A stretch of DNA of 64,000 nucleotides from Chryseobacterium aureum. GTDB lineage: Bacteria > Bacteroidota > Bacteroidia > Flavobacteriales > Weeksellaceae. The stretch lies in the NCBI RefSeq assembly GCF_003971235.1, contig NZ_CP034661.1, positions 124,001-188,000 of the forward strand. The letters run 5' to 3'. This document shows, piece by piece, positions 52,707 through 61,795 of this stretch. The notes under the pieces are model-generated. The model made no database searches, was not told where the DNA came from, and saw only the letters and a list, made by a program, of their open reading frames with translations. The position numbers and the translations under genes are program-made. Positions within the stretch are counted from its first letter, which is position 1. The number at the start of each line of letters is the position of its first letter.

Positions 52707-53654
52707 ATGAAAACAATCAGAAAAATCTCAGCCGTTAGCTTACTATGCCTAACTCTTTTTACCGTAGTCACCATGTCATGTACGGAAGAAAATGAGCCTC
52801 CCACGATGCAGGAGACACAGAACACCAATCACCAAAATGCCAAAACCCAATTCATAAACGTTAAAGGAGATGCTGTGGCCTACCGTATTTTAGGAAACCA
52901 AGACGGAATTCCCCTGGTTCTTCTTCCGGGTCTGGGAGGATCAATGGATGATTGGGACCCTGCTGTCACAGACGGATTGGCAAAAAAGTATAAAGTGATT
53001 ATCTTCGACAATAAAGGCGTTTCTTCCTCAAAGGGAACCACTCCGAATACCGTTCAGGCAATGGCTGATGATGCCGTTGAGGTTATCAAAGCACTGAATC
53101 TGAGTAAAGTAAATATCATGGGATTTTCCATGGGAGGCTTTATTGCACAGAGAATCGTGCTCACCAATCCGGCTCTTATCAATAAGGTTATTTTAACAGG
53201 CACCGGCCCTCAAGGGGCAATCGGATTGTCTAACCTTCCTAATATTGTGGCAGGAACAGCAGGATTGAGTCCTGAAGCTTCCTTTTTGAAATTTGGATTT
53301 ACAGAATCTGCCCAAAGTATTGCGGAGGGAAAAGCATCTTATAAAAGAATTCAACTTCGCACAGCCGATAGGGACCTTCCCTTGAATGATGCAGCTTCCA
53401 ATTCGCAGTTTACTGCTGTTCTAACGTGGGCTCAGCCCAATGCTGATGCGCTTACGGAAATTAAACAGATCAAGAATCCCGTATTGATCGTTCACGGAGA
53501 GAATGATCTTCCGGTTTCCGTTCAGAATGCTAAAAATATGGCTCAGAATTTAGACCATGCAGAACTGGTAATTTTTCCGGATTCAGGACATGCTTCTTTC
53601 TACCAGTACCATGATATTTTTGTAGCAAAAGCCATTGAATTCCTTGGAAAATAA
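52707..53654 (+). CDS. Lipoprotein alpha/beta hydrolase
   Basis: A 315-residue hydrolase anchored as a lipoprotein: the signal SAVSLLCLTLFTVVTMSC is followed by TEENEPP. PLVLLPGLGGSMDDWDP is the oxyanion region and the nucleophile serine is in GFSMGGFIAQ. The acid is probably the Asp in VHGENDLPVS and the histidine is in FPDSGHASFYQ. The substrate is unknown. TATGTTTG about 30 bases upstream suggests its own promoter. Confidence 0.87.
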   Translation: MKTIRKISAVSLLCLTLFTVVTMSCTEENEPPTMQETQNTNHQNAKTQFINVKGDAVAYRILGNQDGIPLVLLPGLGGSMDDWDPAVTDGLAKKYKVIIFDNKGVSSSKGTTPNTVQAMADDAVEVIKALNLSKVNIMGFSMGGFIAQRIVLTNPALINKVILTGTGPQGAIGLSNLPNIVAGTAGLSPEASFLKFGFTESAQSIAEGKASYKRIQLRTADRDLPLNDAASNSQFTAVLTWAQPNADALTEIKQIKNPVLIVHGENDLPVSVQNAKNMAQNLDHAELVIFPDSGHASFYQYHDIFVAKAIEFLGK

Positions 53655-53680
53655 TTTGAAAGCTATTCAAATATGCATAC

Positions 53681-53711
53681 AAAAACCCACTGTAGTCTTC
53701 AGCGGGTTTTT
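53681..53711 (+). terminator. Terminator after the alpha/beta hydrolase
   Basis: AAAAACCCACTG, loop TAGTCTT, CAGCGGGTTTTT, with one mismatch in the stem. Confidence 0.8.
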
Positions 53712-53736
53712 GTGTTGTGTTGATGAATAAAGATGC

Positions 53737-54132
53737 TTAAAGGAATTTCTGTACAGCTTCTGCACTCACAGGCGTAAAAAAGTTAATCATATGACCATCC
53801 GGATCAGAAAATAAAAGTGATCTGTTTCCCCATGGCATTGTTGTAGGTTCCTGAATGATATCAGCTCCAATACCTTTAATTCTCTCATATTCTCTGTCTA
53901 CATCTTTAACCAGAAATTCAATAATCGTGGATTGTGTTCCTCTAAAACCGGTAAGACCTTCGGAAAATAATTGCATTGTCCTCGTGCTTCCGATGGCAAT
54001 GGTAATGGAATCTCTAGAGAGTTCTGCGAAATCTTCTGTGTACCATTTGGCATTTAATCCAATGGCCTGTTCATAAAATGCTACTGCCGCTTTGATGTCT
54101 TTGCTGATTATTCTTAATGAGGTAAATGTCAT
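53737..54132 (-). CDS. VOC-family protein
   Basis: A 131-residue glyoxalase-fold protein: TFTSLRIISKDIKAAVAFYEQAIGLNAKWYTEDFAEL in the first half, and QEPTTMPWGNRSLLFSDPDGHMINFFTPV in the second. The PWG/DPDG segment is typical. It may bind a metal through Glu and other residues. It differs from the VOC protein after carB and its ligand is unknown. Confidence 0.83.
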   Translation of the reverse strand: MTFTSLRIISKDIKAAVAFYEQAIGLNAKWYTEDFAELSRDSITIAIGSTRTMQLFSEGLTGFRGTQSTIIEFLVKDVDREYERIKGIGADIIQEPTTMPWGNRSLLFSDPDGHMINFFTPVSAEAVQKFL

Positions 54133-54218
54133 TCTTTTTATTTTAAATAATTATAAGACAAAGGTAGGGTAGCGCTATGACAACAGGCTGTCAGCAGAAA
54201 TGATGATTTTTTACTATC

Positions 54219-54245
54219 ATAAAAAATCCCGGCATAACCGGGATT
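54219..54245 (-). terminator. Terminator of the DUF4249-TonB operon
   Basis: AATCCCGG, loop CATAA, CCGGGATT with a T-run on the minus strand, 9 bases past the gene end. Confidence 0.85.
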
Positions 54246-54253
54246 CTCTTATC

Positions 54254-55072
54254 TTATGGAGTTGTCGTCTGTTCAATGACGAAAGTTTCTGTATCTGTTG
54301 TATGGGCTGAAAAATATCCCAACGCTCCGTTACTGATATTGCTGGGCGGATTGGCCGGAGTAGCGGTTCCTCCATTTCCTCCGGAAATCTGAATCAATGA
54401 GCTGTAATACGTAAATATGTTGTTGTCTATGCACTGCATTTCTACATGAATTTTATCTCCTGGTACCACTTCATGGTCTCTGCCCTTATTATCATCATTA
54501 GGAAGAATCAGGGGCTGCTGATTGACTAATCCGTTGTTCACATTGTCTGAAAAGGTATTCATGTACTTTTTGGTGAGATCATTGATCGTAAAGGTAAATA
54601 GATAACGGTTTCCCAGGGGCATGGGATCTGTGAAAATCGGTAAAAGGGTATAGGTGGTTTTATCGCCAAATTTAAAAGAGCTTTGTTCCAATCCGTCAAA
54701 ATACACCACATCCGGCATTTTGCTCTGTGCGGTATACTGTTTTCCTTCAGCCTGTACTTTTAGGGTATAGGTTCTGCCGGGTTCTCCGGTAAACGTTGTG
54801 GTCTGGTATATTCCGTTTCCGGTATATTGAAGGGTTTCGGTTTGCCCCGTATCATCACTCAGAACTACCTGTGCACCCGCTACAGCCGGATACTGATTCG
54901 GTTCTGAAAATCCTACAGATTTTGTGATTTTTACCGTATAAGGTCCTGGTTTGTTGGTGATATTTCCTTCGATGACAATGTTTCCGCTCTGATCGTTCAG
55001 ATCAAGATCGATTTCTTTTTCACAGGAAGTTACGATAAACAGCGATAATATGATATAAAATGTATTTTTCAT
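54254..55072 (-). CDS. DUF4249 outer-membrane lipoprotein
   Basis: A 272-residue lipoprotein (KNTFYIILSLFIVTSC then EKEIDLDLN) of the DUF4249 family. It begins with an Ig-like part (NIVIEGNITNKPGPYTVKITKSV, GAQVVLSDDTGQTETL, YTLKVQAEGKQYTAQS). DUF4249 genes usually sit beside a carboxypeptidase-regulatory TonB receptor, as here, and are thought to act as its surface partner. It starts 3 bases after the receptor gene. The ligand is unknown. Confidence 0.88.
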   Translation of the reverse strand: MKNTFYIILSLFIVTSCEKEIDLDLNDQSGNIVIEGNITNKPGPYTVKITKSVGFSEPNQYPAVAGAQVVLSDDTGQTETLQYTGNGIYQTTTFTGEPGRTYTLKVQAEGKQYTAQSKMPDVVYFDGLEQSSFKFGDKTTYTLLPIFTDPMPLGNRYLFTFTINDLTKKYMNTFSDNVNNGLVNQQPLILPNDDNKGRDHEVVPGDKIHVEMQCIDNNIFTYYSSLIQISGGNGGTATPANPPSNISNGALGYFSAHTTDTETFVIEQTTTP

Positions 55073-55075
55073 GAG

Positions 55076-57406
55076 TTAGAATTTGAAATTATAAGTGATG
55101 TTGGGTACCCATCGGAACAGAGAAGTCTGCATCGCACGTGTTGTTCCCGGGCGGTCAGGATTGTCTTCAAAATTAATGGTATAGGCATTTTCTCTTCCAT
55201 AAAGATTGTATATACCAAATGTCCATGAACCGCGGAATCTTTTGTTAGAGCTTGGTTCATAAGTTGCGCTCAGATCCATTCTGTGATAAGCAGGCATTCT
55301 GTCTGCATTTCTGCTGCTGTATTGAAATACGGTCTGCCCGTTCAGCTCATATTTTCCGGTAGGGAAGGTGACTGCATTTCCTGTACTGTAGACAAAGAGC
55401 CCCGAAAAGCTCCATTTTGGATTAAGCTGGTAGGTAGCAACAACGGATAGATCGTGGGTTTTGTCCATTCTGGCATTGTACCATTCATTATTATTAATTC
55501 CGTTGATCTTTCTTTCTGTTTTGGAAAGCGTATAGGAAATCCATCCCGTTAGTTTTCCGCTTTTCTTCTTGGCAATAAGCTCCAGACCGTAGGCTCTTCC
55601 TTTTCCGAATAACAGTTCACTTTCTACATCGGCTCCTGTATCAAAACCAATCTGGGCCCCGTTTTTGAAGTCGATCTGGTTTTTCATGTCTTTATAATAA
55701 ATCTCAGCATTCAGTTCATAATTGTTATTGTTGAAATTTCTGCTGTATCCAAGGCTGATCTGATCTGCAATTTCAGGTTTTACGGTATAACTGCTTCCGA
55801 TCCATTGATCCGTAGGGTTTCCGCTGTTGCTGTTGCTTAAAAGGTGCAGATTCTGCGTATTTCTGGAATATCCTCCCTTTACACTGCTCACTTCATTAAT
55901 ACGGTAATTGGCACTAATACGAGGTTCAAGGTTGGTATACGTTTTCCCGAATTTTCCTTTCTCTAAAAAACGGCTGTCGGTAAGAACTCCATTTTCATAT
56001 GTATTGAAGGTGTCTCCGCCCAGTACACTGAACATAGAAAGTCTCAGCCCGTAATTGATCGTCAGCTTTTCTGTGGCTTTATAGTCATCATTAATGTAAA
56101 CCGCATTTTCCCATGAGTACCTCGGGTTTCTTGTAAAGCTGCTCACTGTAGTACCGGAAGCACTGCTTGGCGTAAGGGTATGATAAATCGACTGGAGACC
56201 AAAACGAACAGAATGCTTGTTTCCTGCAAACCAGGTGAAATCCTGCTTAAGATTCCAATCGCGTATTTTTGAATTTAAATCAAATACCGTATCGTCATTT
56301 TTCAGGCTGATTTTATAATCATAATTGCTGTAGATGAAAGATGTATTGGAGAATAGTTTACTGCTGATAATGCTGTTCCATCTGAGCGTTGCTGTGGTAT
56401 TCCCCCAATCTGTATTGAAAGTGTCACCCAATCCCAGAACATCTCTTCCAAAATATCCGGAAAGGTAAATACGGTTGTTTTCATTGATCTGGTAATTGGC
56501 TTTCAGGTTCAGATCGTAAAAATATAACTTGTTGTCTTTATAATCTTTGCTGGTTTTAAGAAAAAGATCTGCATACGTTCTTCTTCCCGAAACAATGAAT
56601 GAAGATTTTTCCTTCTGAATAGGCCCTTCCACACTCAGTCTGCTGCTGATAAGGCCAATTCCTCCGTTAAGATTATAGTCTTTATTGTTTCCGTCTTTCA
56701 TTTTTACATCCAGTACGGAAGAAAGGCGGCCCCCATACTGAGCGGGGCTGTTTCCCTTAATAATGCTGGCATCTTTCAGGGCATCACTGTTGAATGTACT
56801 GAAAAAACCAAGAAGATGAGACGCATTATAAACCGGAGCTTCATCCAGTAATATCAGGTTCTGGTCGGTTGCACCGCCCCTCACACTGAATCCGCTGCTT
56901 CCCTCACCGTTACTTTTGATACCCGGTAAAAGCTGTATGGTTTTCATCACATCCTTTTCACCGAACAGGACCGGAAGTTTTTCTATATTTTTAATGCTTA
57001 GCGTTTCTGCCCCCATCTGAGCTGAGGTCAGGTTTTTATCCTTTTTTATACCGGTGATCACCACTTCATCAATAGCTTTTGCGGTAGTTTCTGCGGGAAA
57101 AAGAGGAAGATCAAGCTTGATATTCTGATCCACTTTAATCTGCTGTTCAAAGTCTTGATATCCCGGATTGGAAATAATGATGGTGTAACTGCCTTCAGGT
57201 AATGAAAGAGAGTAAAATCCATATTCATTGGCAATAACGTTAATGGTGGGATCTTCACTTACCTTTACAGATACTCCTATCAGGAGTTCTCCGTTTTTTT
57301 TGTCTTTCACGGTTCCGCTCACAGAATAGGTTTTTTGTGCCATTGCCAGAGTGCTGAAGCAGAGCGCAGCGGTGGCAGCGGTAATTTTTAAAAAGGATGT
57401 TTGCAT
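55076..57406 (-). CDS. TonB-dependent outer-membrane receptor with carboxypeptidase-like N-terminal domain
   Basis: A 776-residue receptor. Signal peptide (KITAATAALCFSTLAMA), then a CarboxypepD_reg-like domain (SVSGTVKDKKNGELLIGVSV to PGYQDFEQQIKV, about 25-105). The plug follows (SLKNIEKLPVLFGEKDVMKTIQLLPGI-like region, SSGFSVRGGATDQNLILLDEAPVYNASHLLGFFS). The 22-strand barrel ends with an aromatic-F terminus (NITYNFKF). It imports an unknown compound using TonB energy, with the DUF4249 lipoprotein as partner. Confidence 0.92.
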   Translation of the reverse strand: MQTSFLKITAATAALCFSTLAMAQKTYSVSGTVKDKKNGELLIGVSVKVSEDPTINVIANEYGFYSLSLPEGSYTIIISNPGYQDFEQQIKVDQNIKLDLPLFPAETTAKAIDEVVITGIKKDKNLTSAQMGAETLSIKNIEKLPVLFGEKDVMKTIQLLPGIKSNGEGSSGFSVRGGATDQNLILLDEAPVYNASHLLGFFSTFNSDALKDASIIKGNSPAQYGGRLSSVLDVKMKDGNNKDYNLNGGIGLISSRLSVEGPIQKEKSSFIVSGRRTYADLFLKTSKDYKDNKLYFYDLNLKANYQINENNRIYLSGYFGRDVLGLGDTFNTDWGNTTATLRWNSIISSKLFSNTSFIYSNYDYKISLKNDDTVFDLNSKIRDWNLKQDFTWFAGNKHSVRFGLQSIYHTLTPSSASGTTVSSFTRNPRYSWENAVYINDDYKATEKLTINYGLRLSMFSVLGGDTFNTYENGVLTDSRFLEKGKFGKTYTNLEPRISANYRINEVSSVKGGYSRNTQNLHLLSNSNSGNPTDQWIGSSYTVKPEIADQISLGYSRNFNNNNYELNAEIYYKDMKNQIDFKNGAQIGFDTGADVESELLFGKGRAYGLELIAKKKSGKLTGWISYTLSKTERKINGINNNEWYNARMDKTHDLSVVATYQLNPKWSFSGLFVYSTGNAVTFPTGKYELNGQTVFQYSSRNADRMPAYHRMDLSATYEPSSNKRFRGSWTFGIYNLYGRENAYTINFEDNPDRPGTTRAMQTSLFRWVPNITYNFKF

Positions 57407-57807
57407 TAGTTTATTTTAAAGTAGTAGATCTCTGTAATATGAATTAATGTTTAAATAATACACGATTAGTTGGATCTACAGGGGATTTGTTACACGTAAC
57501 AATTTAATTATGAAATAAATCCATTGAAGAAACTGATTTTGAATAATGGTAAAAGCAAGGATCAAATAAGAGTGTTACATAAAAAACAATAGTATGCATG
57601 GTATATTGGGGGTATTATGTTTTTTAAACAGTTTTGTTAGAGAATAGATTATTAACGCGTGTTAGCCGCATTTATTATAATACGCCTTCGGTATAGAAAA
57701 ATGCTTTTAAATCCGAAATATTAAATTTCTTTGCTGTAAAAATGTCAGCTTACGGAATTCTGATCAGAATATTAATCTTATATTGGCTGAGAATTAAGCG
57801 GAAGAAT
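57407..57807. other. Divergent upstream region of the TonB and TlpA genes
   Basis: No gene is supported here. The frame of the TlpA gene is open back to 57742, but the extension (SAYGILIRILILYWLRIK) is poorly preceded by start signals. I see no full TTTG-N19-TAnnTTTG match. Confidence 0.45.
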
Positions 57808-58410
57808 ATGGAAAATCTGAAAGTGTGGCTGAGAAAAAATACCTCTACTACAATACTGACTGTGTTGTTTCTGATTGTATTGGTGAATAAAGACGCAAAG
57901 GCATGGCTGATGAGACAGGTGGCTTCCACCGGAATTCTGAATTCCCGCATATCAGAAGCAAAAGAAATACACAATGCTTTACCGAAGGCTTCCTATGCAG
58001 ATTTTACCGTGAAAAATGAAAACGGAACAGTTATTAATTTCTCAGATTTACAGGGTAAAGTGGTTTTCATTAATTTTTGGGCATCCTGGTGCCCACCTTG
58101 CCGTGCTGAATTTCCGTCTGTGCAGAAATTCTACAACCAGTACAAAAAAAGTCCGGATATGGTATTTCTCACCGTAAACCTTGATGATAATCCGGATCTT
58201 GGGAAATCTTATTTACAGGAAAAAGGCTTTACCGTTCCTTTTCTGGTTCCGTCAGGCAAAATTCCTGAAGGGCTTTACAGCGGTTCTCTTCCCACAACCG
58301 TTGTACTTGATAAAAAAGGAGTGATCCGCTTGCATCATAAAGGATTGGCAGACTACAGTAAACAATCCTTTTACAGGCAGATAGATCATCTCCTGAAAGA
58401 AAAATCTTAA
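57808..58410 (+). CDS. Membrane-anchored TlpA-like thioredoxin
   Basis: A 200-residue protein from ATG 57808 (MENLKVWLRKN), with one N-terminal membrane anchor (TTILTVLFLIVLVNKDAKAW) and a periplasmic thioredoxin domain. The redox motif WCPPC has cysteines at 95 and 98 (NFWASWCPPCRAEFPS), and a cis-proline is in GSLPTTVVLD. TlpA/ResA-type proteins reduce disulfides, for example in cytochrome c maturation. A Crp/Fnr-type gene follows in the same direction after 36 bases. Confidence 0.88.
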   Translation: MENLKVWLRKNTSTTILTVLFLIVLVNKDAKAWLMRQVASTGILNSRISEAKEIHNALPKASYADFTVKNENGTVINFSDLQGKVVFINFWASWCPPCRAEFPSVQKFYNQYKKSPDMVFLTVNLDDNPDLGKSYLQEKGFTVPFLVPSGKIPEGLYSGSLPTTVVLDKKGVIRLHHKGLADYSKQSFYRQIDHLLKEKS

Positions 58411-58446
58411 TTTTTAAATCGTACTTTTATATCCTAAGAAATTAAT

Positions 58447-59010
58447 ATGCTGAATCAGCTAAGAACGCACATTGAAAAAATAATTCTTCTTAATGATGAT
58501 GAATTTGAATTGATATCCTCCTGCTTTACCTATAAAAAATATAAAAAACATCAGTTTTTGATACAGGAAGGAGAGGCTGTGCCTTACAACTATTTTGTTT
58601 TGAAAGGTCTTCTGAAATTGGTGTTTACAGACGGAACGGGAAAAGAACATATCATTGGTTTTGCTATGGAAGATTGGTGGGAAACAGATTTTCCTGCTTA
58701 CTATCAGCAAACCGCCGCCACAATGTCCCTGGAATGTGTGGAAGATACGGAAGTTTTATGCATCCCATTGGATAATTATAAAAAACTCTGTGCGCAGCTT
58801 CCCAAGCTGGAGCATTTCTTCCTGGAAAAAGCCTATAGGGGATTTATTACTGCCCAGCAGCGTACAGTTTCCATGATGACCACCGGAATTAAGGAACGGT
58901 ATGATCAGCTCCTGAAAAAGTATCCTTCTTTAGTACAACGTGTTCCGAAATCTCTCCTGGCAGCCTATTTAGGCGTATCCAGGGAAACATTAAGCCGGCT
59001 GCCTCTGTAA
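58447..59010 (+). CDS. Crp/Fnr-family transcriptional regulator
   Basis: A 187-residue regulator. The cyclic-nucleotide-binding fold covers about 15-120 (YKKHQFLIQEGEAVPYNYFVLKGLLKLVFTDGTGKEHIIGFA), without the arginine of true cAMP pockets that I can see. The C-terminal HTH reads VPKSLLAAYLGVSRETLSRL. There are no clustered cysteines, so it is not an oxygen-sensing Fnr. Two Crp-type palindromes lie just downstream, before ridA, and are plausible targets. Confidence 0.9.
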   Translation: MLNQLRTHIEKIILLNDDEFELISSCFTYKKYKKHQFLIQEGEAVPYNYFVLKGLLKLVFTDGTGKEHIIGFAMEDWWETDFPAYYQQTAATMSLECVEDTEVLCIPLDNYKKLCAQLPKLEHFFLEKAYRGFITAQQRTVSMMTTGIKERYDQLLKKYPSLVQRVPKSLLAAYLGVSRETLSRLPL

Positions 59011-59014
59011 CCAA

Positions 59015-59028
59015 GTGACAAAGCTCAC
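59015..59028. promoter_or_regulatory. Crp/Fnr-type palindrome, upstream copy
   Basis: GTGA-CAAAGC-TCAC, matching the core of the Crp family half-sites GTGA-N6-TCAC. It begins 4 bases after the regulator's stop codon, and its centre is 23 bases from the second site. Confidence 0.55.
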
Positions 59029-59036
59029 CTGATCAT

Positions 59037-59052
59037 TGTGATCCCGGTCACA
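59037..59052. promoter_or_regulatory. Crp/Fnr-type palindrome, downstream copy
   Basis: TGTGA-TCCCGG-TCACA, an exact TGTGA-N6-TCACA. It lies about 58 bases before the ridA start codon. Confidence 0.65.
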
Positions 59053-59109
59053 GGAATTTATTACAACTGTTCCGCACTTTTGTATTGTAATAAATAACAA
59101 TTCAAAACA

Positions 59110-59499
59110 ATGGAAAAAAGAACCGTTAATCCATGGAAATGGCAGGATGAGAGAAGCTATTCTCAGGCTGTGGAAGTAAAAAATGCAGAAGCAACTTTAT
59201 ATTGTTCGGGGCAGGCAGCTATTGATGCTGACGGAACATCCAGTAACAAAGATATGAAATCTCAGCTTGAGCAGGCTATTGCCAATCTGGAAGAAGTAAT
59301 CAGTTCGGCAGGCTATGAATGCCATGGTATTGTAAGATTAAATATCTATACCACTGCCACAGAAGAGCTCTGGCCGCATTTCCCTATTCTTCAGGAGTGG
59401 ATTGCTAAACATAAAATCCAACAGGCAGTGACTATGCTGGAAGTAAAAGGTTTGTTTGAAACATTAAAGGTTGAGCTTGAAGCCACCGTAGTGAAATAA
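59110..59499 (+). CDS. RidA-family protein
   Basis: A 129-residue YjgF/YER057c/UK114-fold protein. RidA proteins hydrolyse reactive enamine/imine intermediates made by PLP enzymes. Family-like segments are TLYCSGQAAIDADG, QLEQAIANLEEVISSAGYECHGIVRLNIYTT and QQAVTMLEVKGLF. The usual substrate-binding arginine near the motif VRLNIYTT is present. It is the first gene after the Crp-type boxes. Confidence 0.88.
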   Translation: MEKRTVNPWKWQDERSYSQAVEVKNAEATLYCSGQAAIDADGTSSNKDMKSQLEQAIANLEEVISSAGYECHGIVRLNIYTTATEELWPHFPILQEWIAKHKIQQAVTMLEVKGLFETLKVELEATVVK

Positions 59500-59519
59500 C
59501 TTATATCCTCCAAAATAAT

Positions 59520-59551
59520 AAAGACCTTCATCCTCCCACTGAAGGTCTTTT
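59520..59551 (+). terminator. Terminator after ridA
   Basis: AAAGACCTTCA, loop, TGAAGGTCTTTT; an 11-bp stem with a T end. Confidence 0.85.
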
Positions 59552-59776
59552 AGTTCCGTAGAATCATCCATAAAAATGATTTTGCCACTCAAATACGATT
59601 ACATTGACATCATAAATTATGGTTAAAAATATTTACCATATTATTTATTCATTACCCGGTGAAATAGCGATTGTCATTGATAAAACAGCAATAAACTATA
59701 GATTATAAAAAATTGAATTATTGCAATTTTTTTAGCTATTTTTATGTTAATTTTAGTTTTTATCAGAATATTTTGT

Positions 59777-59784
59777 TACATTTG
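59777..59784 (+). promoter_or_regulatory. -7 element of the 59883 gene
   Basis: TACATTTG matches TAnnTTTG about 100 bases before the start; TTAG rather than TTTG is near the -33 place. The rest of the gap (59552-59776) is AT-rich with nothing else I can support. Confidence 0.45.
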
Positions 59785-59882
59785 GTTTAAAATAAACGAT
59801 TATTATGGATAATTAGTTAAACTTATTAATGTGCTATTTATTCATATTTGAGAGTATATTATTCATCAAAACCAAAATTATT

Positions 59883-60692
59883 ATGAAACGTAAATTCATC
59901 TACTTATTTTTTTTATCAGGATCTTTTATTTTTTTGAGTGCACAGGTAGGGATTAATACAACAAATCCGCAAGGCGTATTTAATATTGACGGCGCGAAGG
60001 ATAATCCTGCTACAGGAGTACCATCAGTAGCACAACAAGCTAATGATGTGGCTGTTACTGCTGCAGGAAATATGGGAATAGGGACTACCGTTCCCACCAA
60101 TAAGCTTCATGTAAACGGAACAGATCCGTTACGCCTGCAGGGAGTGGGAAGCGGAAACAGTTCTACAGATCCACTGCTGGTAATTGATGCCAATGGGGTT
60201 GTAAAAAATATTGGTACCTTAGGAGCTTTATCTATCCCAAGTCCTGCGGTTTTCCGTTTGGAGACGGCACAGGGTAATTTTTTACAGGCACAGGGAGCCG
60301 GAGGATCGCAGGTGGTACCAATGACTATTATAAAAAATTCTATTCCCGGGCTCACCTATAATGCTGGAACAAGCACCATAACTTTTCCCGCAGGAACTTA
60401 TCAGATTACATTTGTTTATGAAGCAACACATAATGCTACAGGATGTACAATCAGCTCTTATTTTGTAGATTTCCCTCTTAATGCTACTACTTCAAGAATT
60501 CACAATACAGGATCCCATTCTGAAGGAGCGCTTTCCAATCATGGAGGAACCATTACGTATGCCACTACACTTCCAGCCAACCGAACCTGGACGATCGCAC
60601 TAGGAAGGGGCCAGTCCGGTAATTGTTCAGGTGCAGGAATGAACCTTTCTGCAACATCCACTCAGCTGCTGGTATTCCGAATCGGAGATTAA
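59883..60692 (+). CDS. Exported protein with GINTTNP-type N-terminus and jelly-roll-like C-terminus
   Basis: A 269-residue exported protein from ATG 59883 with a signal peptide (KRKFIYLFFLSGSFIFLSA). The mature start QVGINTTNPQGVFNIDG and a second copy GNMGIGTTVPTNKLHVNG are the short repeats common in flavobacterial surface and tail-fibre-like proteins. The C-terminal half (FPAGTYQITFVYEATHNATG to TSTQLLVFRIGD) looks like a C1q/TNF-like jelly roll. Function unknown; likely cell surface. It ends at a strong terminator. Confidence 0.75.
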   Translation: MKRKFIYLFFLSGSFIFLSAQVGINTTNPQGVFNIDGAKDNPATGVPSVAQQANDVAVTAAGNMGIGTTVPTNKLHVNGTDPLRLQGVGSGNSSTDPLLVIDANGVVKNIGTLGALSIPSPAVFRLETAQGNFLQAQGAGGSQVVPMTIIKNSIPGLTYNAGTSTITFPAGTYQITFVYEATHNATGCTISSYFVDFPLNATTSRIHNTGSHSEGALSNHGGTITYATTLPANRTWTIALGRGQSGNCSGAGMNLSATSTQLLVFRIGD

Positions 60693-60756
60693 GTCATTTC
60701 ATGTTCCCAAACAAATAGTAATCATACAGAGAAGATTCTAATAACACAAATAATAT

Positions 60757-60784
60757 AACACTGGTCCATACCAGTGTTTTTTTA
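60757..60784 (+). terminator. Terminator after the 59883 gene
   Basis: AACACTGG, loop TCCATA, CCAGTGTT and a T-run. Confidence 0.88.
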
Positions 60785-60886
60785 TGAGGATATTCCCTAT
60801 ATTATTTTTCGGGCATATGTTTTTTAGATGTACAGCTTTTCTTACATTTATAGAGATCAATCCATAATCACTATAAAATGAATATT

Positions 60887-60922
60887 TGGATATGCAAATA
60901 AAATTTCCAGTATAAGTTAAGC
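60887..60922 (+). repeat. Terminal inverted repeat of the IS, orfB end
   Basis: Begins TGGATATGCAAAT and ends AAGTTAAGC. It pairs with 62113-62148 at about 26 of 36 positions. The stop of orfB (60917) lies inside it. Confidence 0.85.
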
Positions 60923-61795
60923 TACATTTTTGTAAATTTTATTTTGATTGTTAAATTCTTCTATTGTTTGATAATTCAGGGTACTGTGCCTTCTTTTTTT
61001 ATTGTACCATATTTCAATATATTCAAAAATTTCAAGTTCCATCTGTTCTCTTGTGATAAGCTTGTTTCCGTAAATTAGTTCTGTTTTCAATGACTTGAAG
61101 AAGCTTTCAGCCACTGCGTTATCCCAACAATTCCCTTTTCTGCTCATACTCCTTTTTACTCCATAAAAAGCAAGAGTATTTGTGAATTTTTTACTTGCAT
61201 ACTGAACACCTCTGTCTGAGTGAAAAATTAATTTACTGTCCGCTTTTCTATTTTTGACAGCCATTTTCCAGGCAGCTAAACTTGTCTCCGTGGTACTCAT
61301 CCCAGTACTTAAGCTCCAACCAATTACTTTTCGATCAAACAAATCTATAATTGCTGTCAGGTATAAAAATCCATCTTTGGTTTGGAGATAAGTGATGTCA
61401 GAGACCCAAGCTTGGGATGGACTGCCAACCAAAAAGTTTCTATTCAGGATGTTCTCTGCAATCAAATAATTGTGTTTTGAATCTGTTGTTACTCTAAATT
61501 TTCTGCTTAATTTACTTCTTAAACCAAGCTCTTTCATATATTTTGCAACCGTTATTCTGGAGGTCTTAAAACCTGATGAGTCTAATTCTACAGTAATTCT
61601 GGGACTTCCATAGCGTTGCTTTGATGCAAAATAAATAGATGTTATTTGTTTTTTTATCTCTCTTTTTCGTCTCTCTCTATTAGAAAGAGGTCTTGCTTTC
61701 CATTTATAATAACTACTGTAGCTTACTTTTAAAACACTGCACATTTTTTCAATCGGAAATAAAGATTCATGATTCTTAATGAACTCGTATTTCAT
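60917..61795 (-). CDS. IS3-family transposase OrfB (integrase domain)
   Basis: A 292-residue DDE transposase. The N-terminal HTH_21-like region (YKWKARPLSNRERRKREIKKQ) is followed by the rve integrase core. The catalytic acids are Asp in WVSDITYLQTKDG, Asp in IFHSDRGVQYAS, and Glu in DNAVAESFFKSLKTELI. The end RRHSTLNYQTIEEFN is the usual C-terminal motif. It starts inside the stop codon of orfA, in the -1 frame. Confidence 0.95.
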   Translation of the reverse strand: MKYEFIKNHESLFPIEKMCSVLKVSYSSYYKWKARPLSNRERRKREIKKQITSIYFASKQRYGSPRITVELDSSGFKTSRITVAKYMKELGLRSKLSRKFRVTTDSKHNYLIAENILNRNFLVGSPSQAWVSDITYLQTKDGFLYLTAIIDLFDRKVIGWSLSTGMSTTETSLAAWKMAVKNRKADSKLIFHSDRGVQYASKKFTNTLAFYGVKRSMSRKGNCWDNAVAESFFKSLKTELIYGNKLITREQMELEIFEYIEIWYNKKRRHSTLNYQTIEEFNNQNKIYKNVA

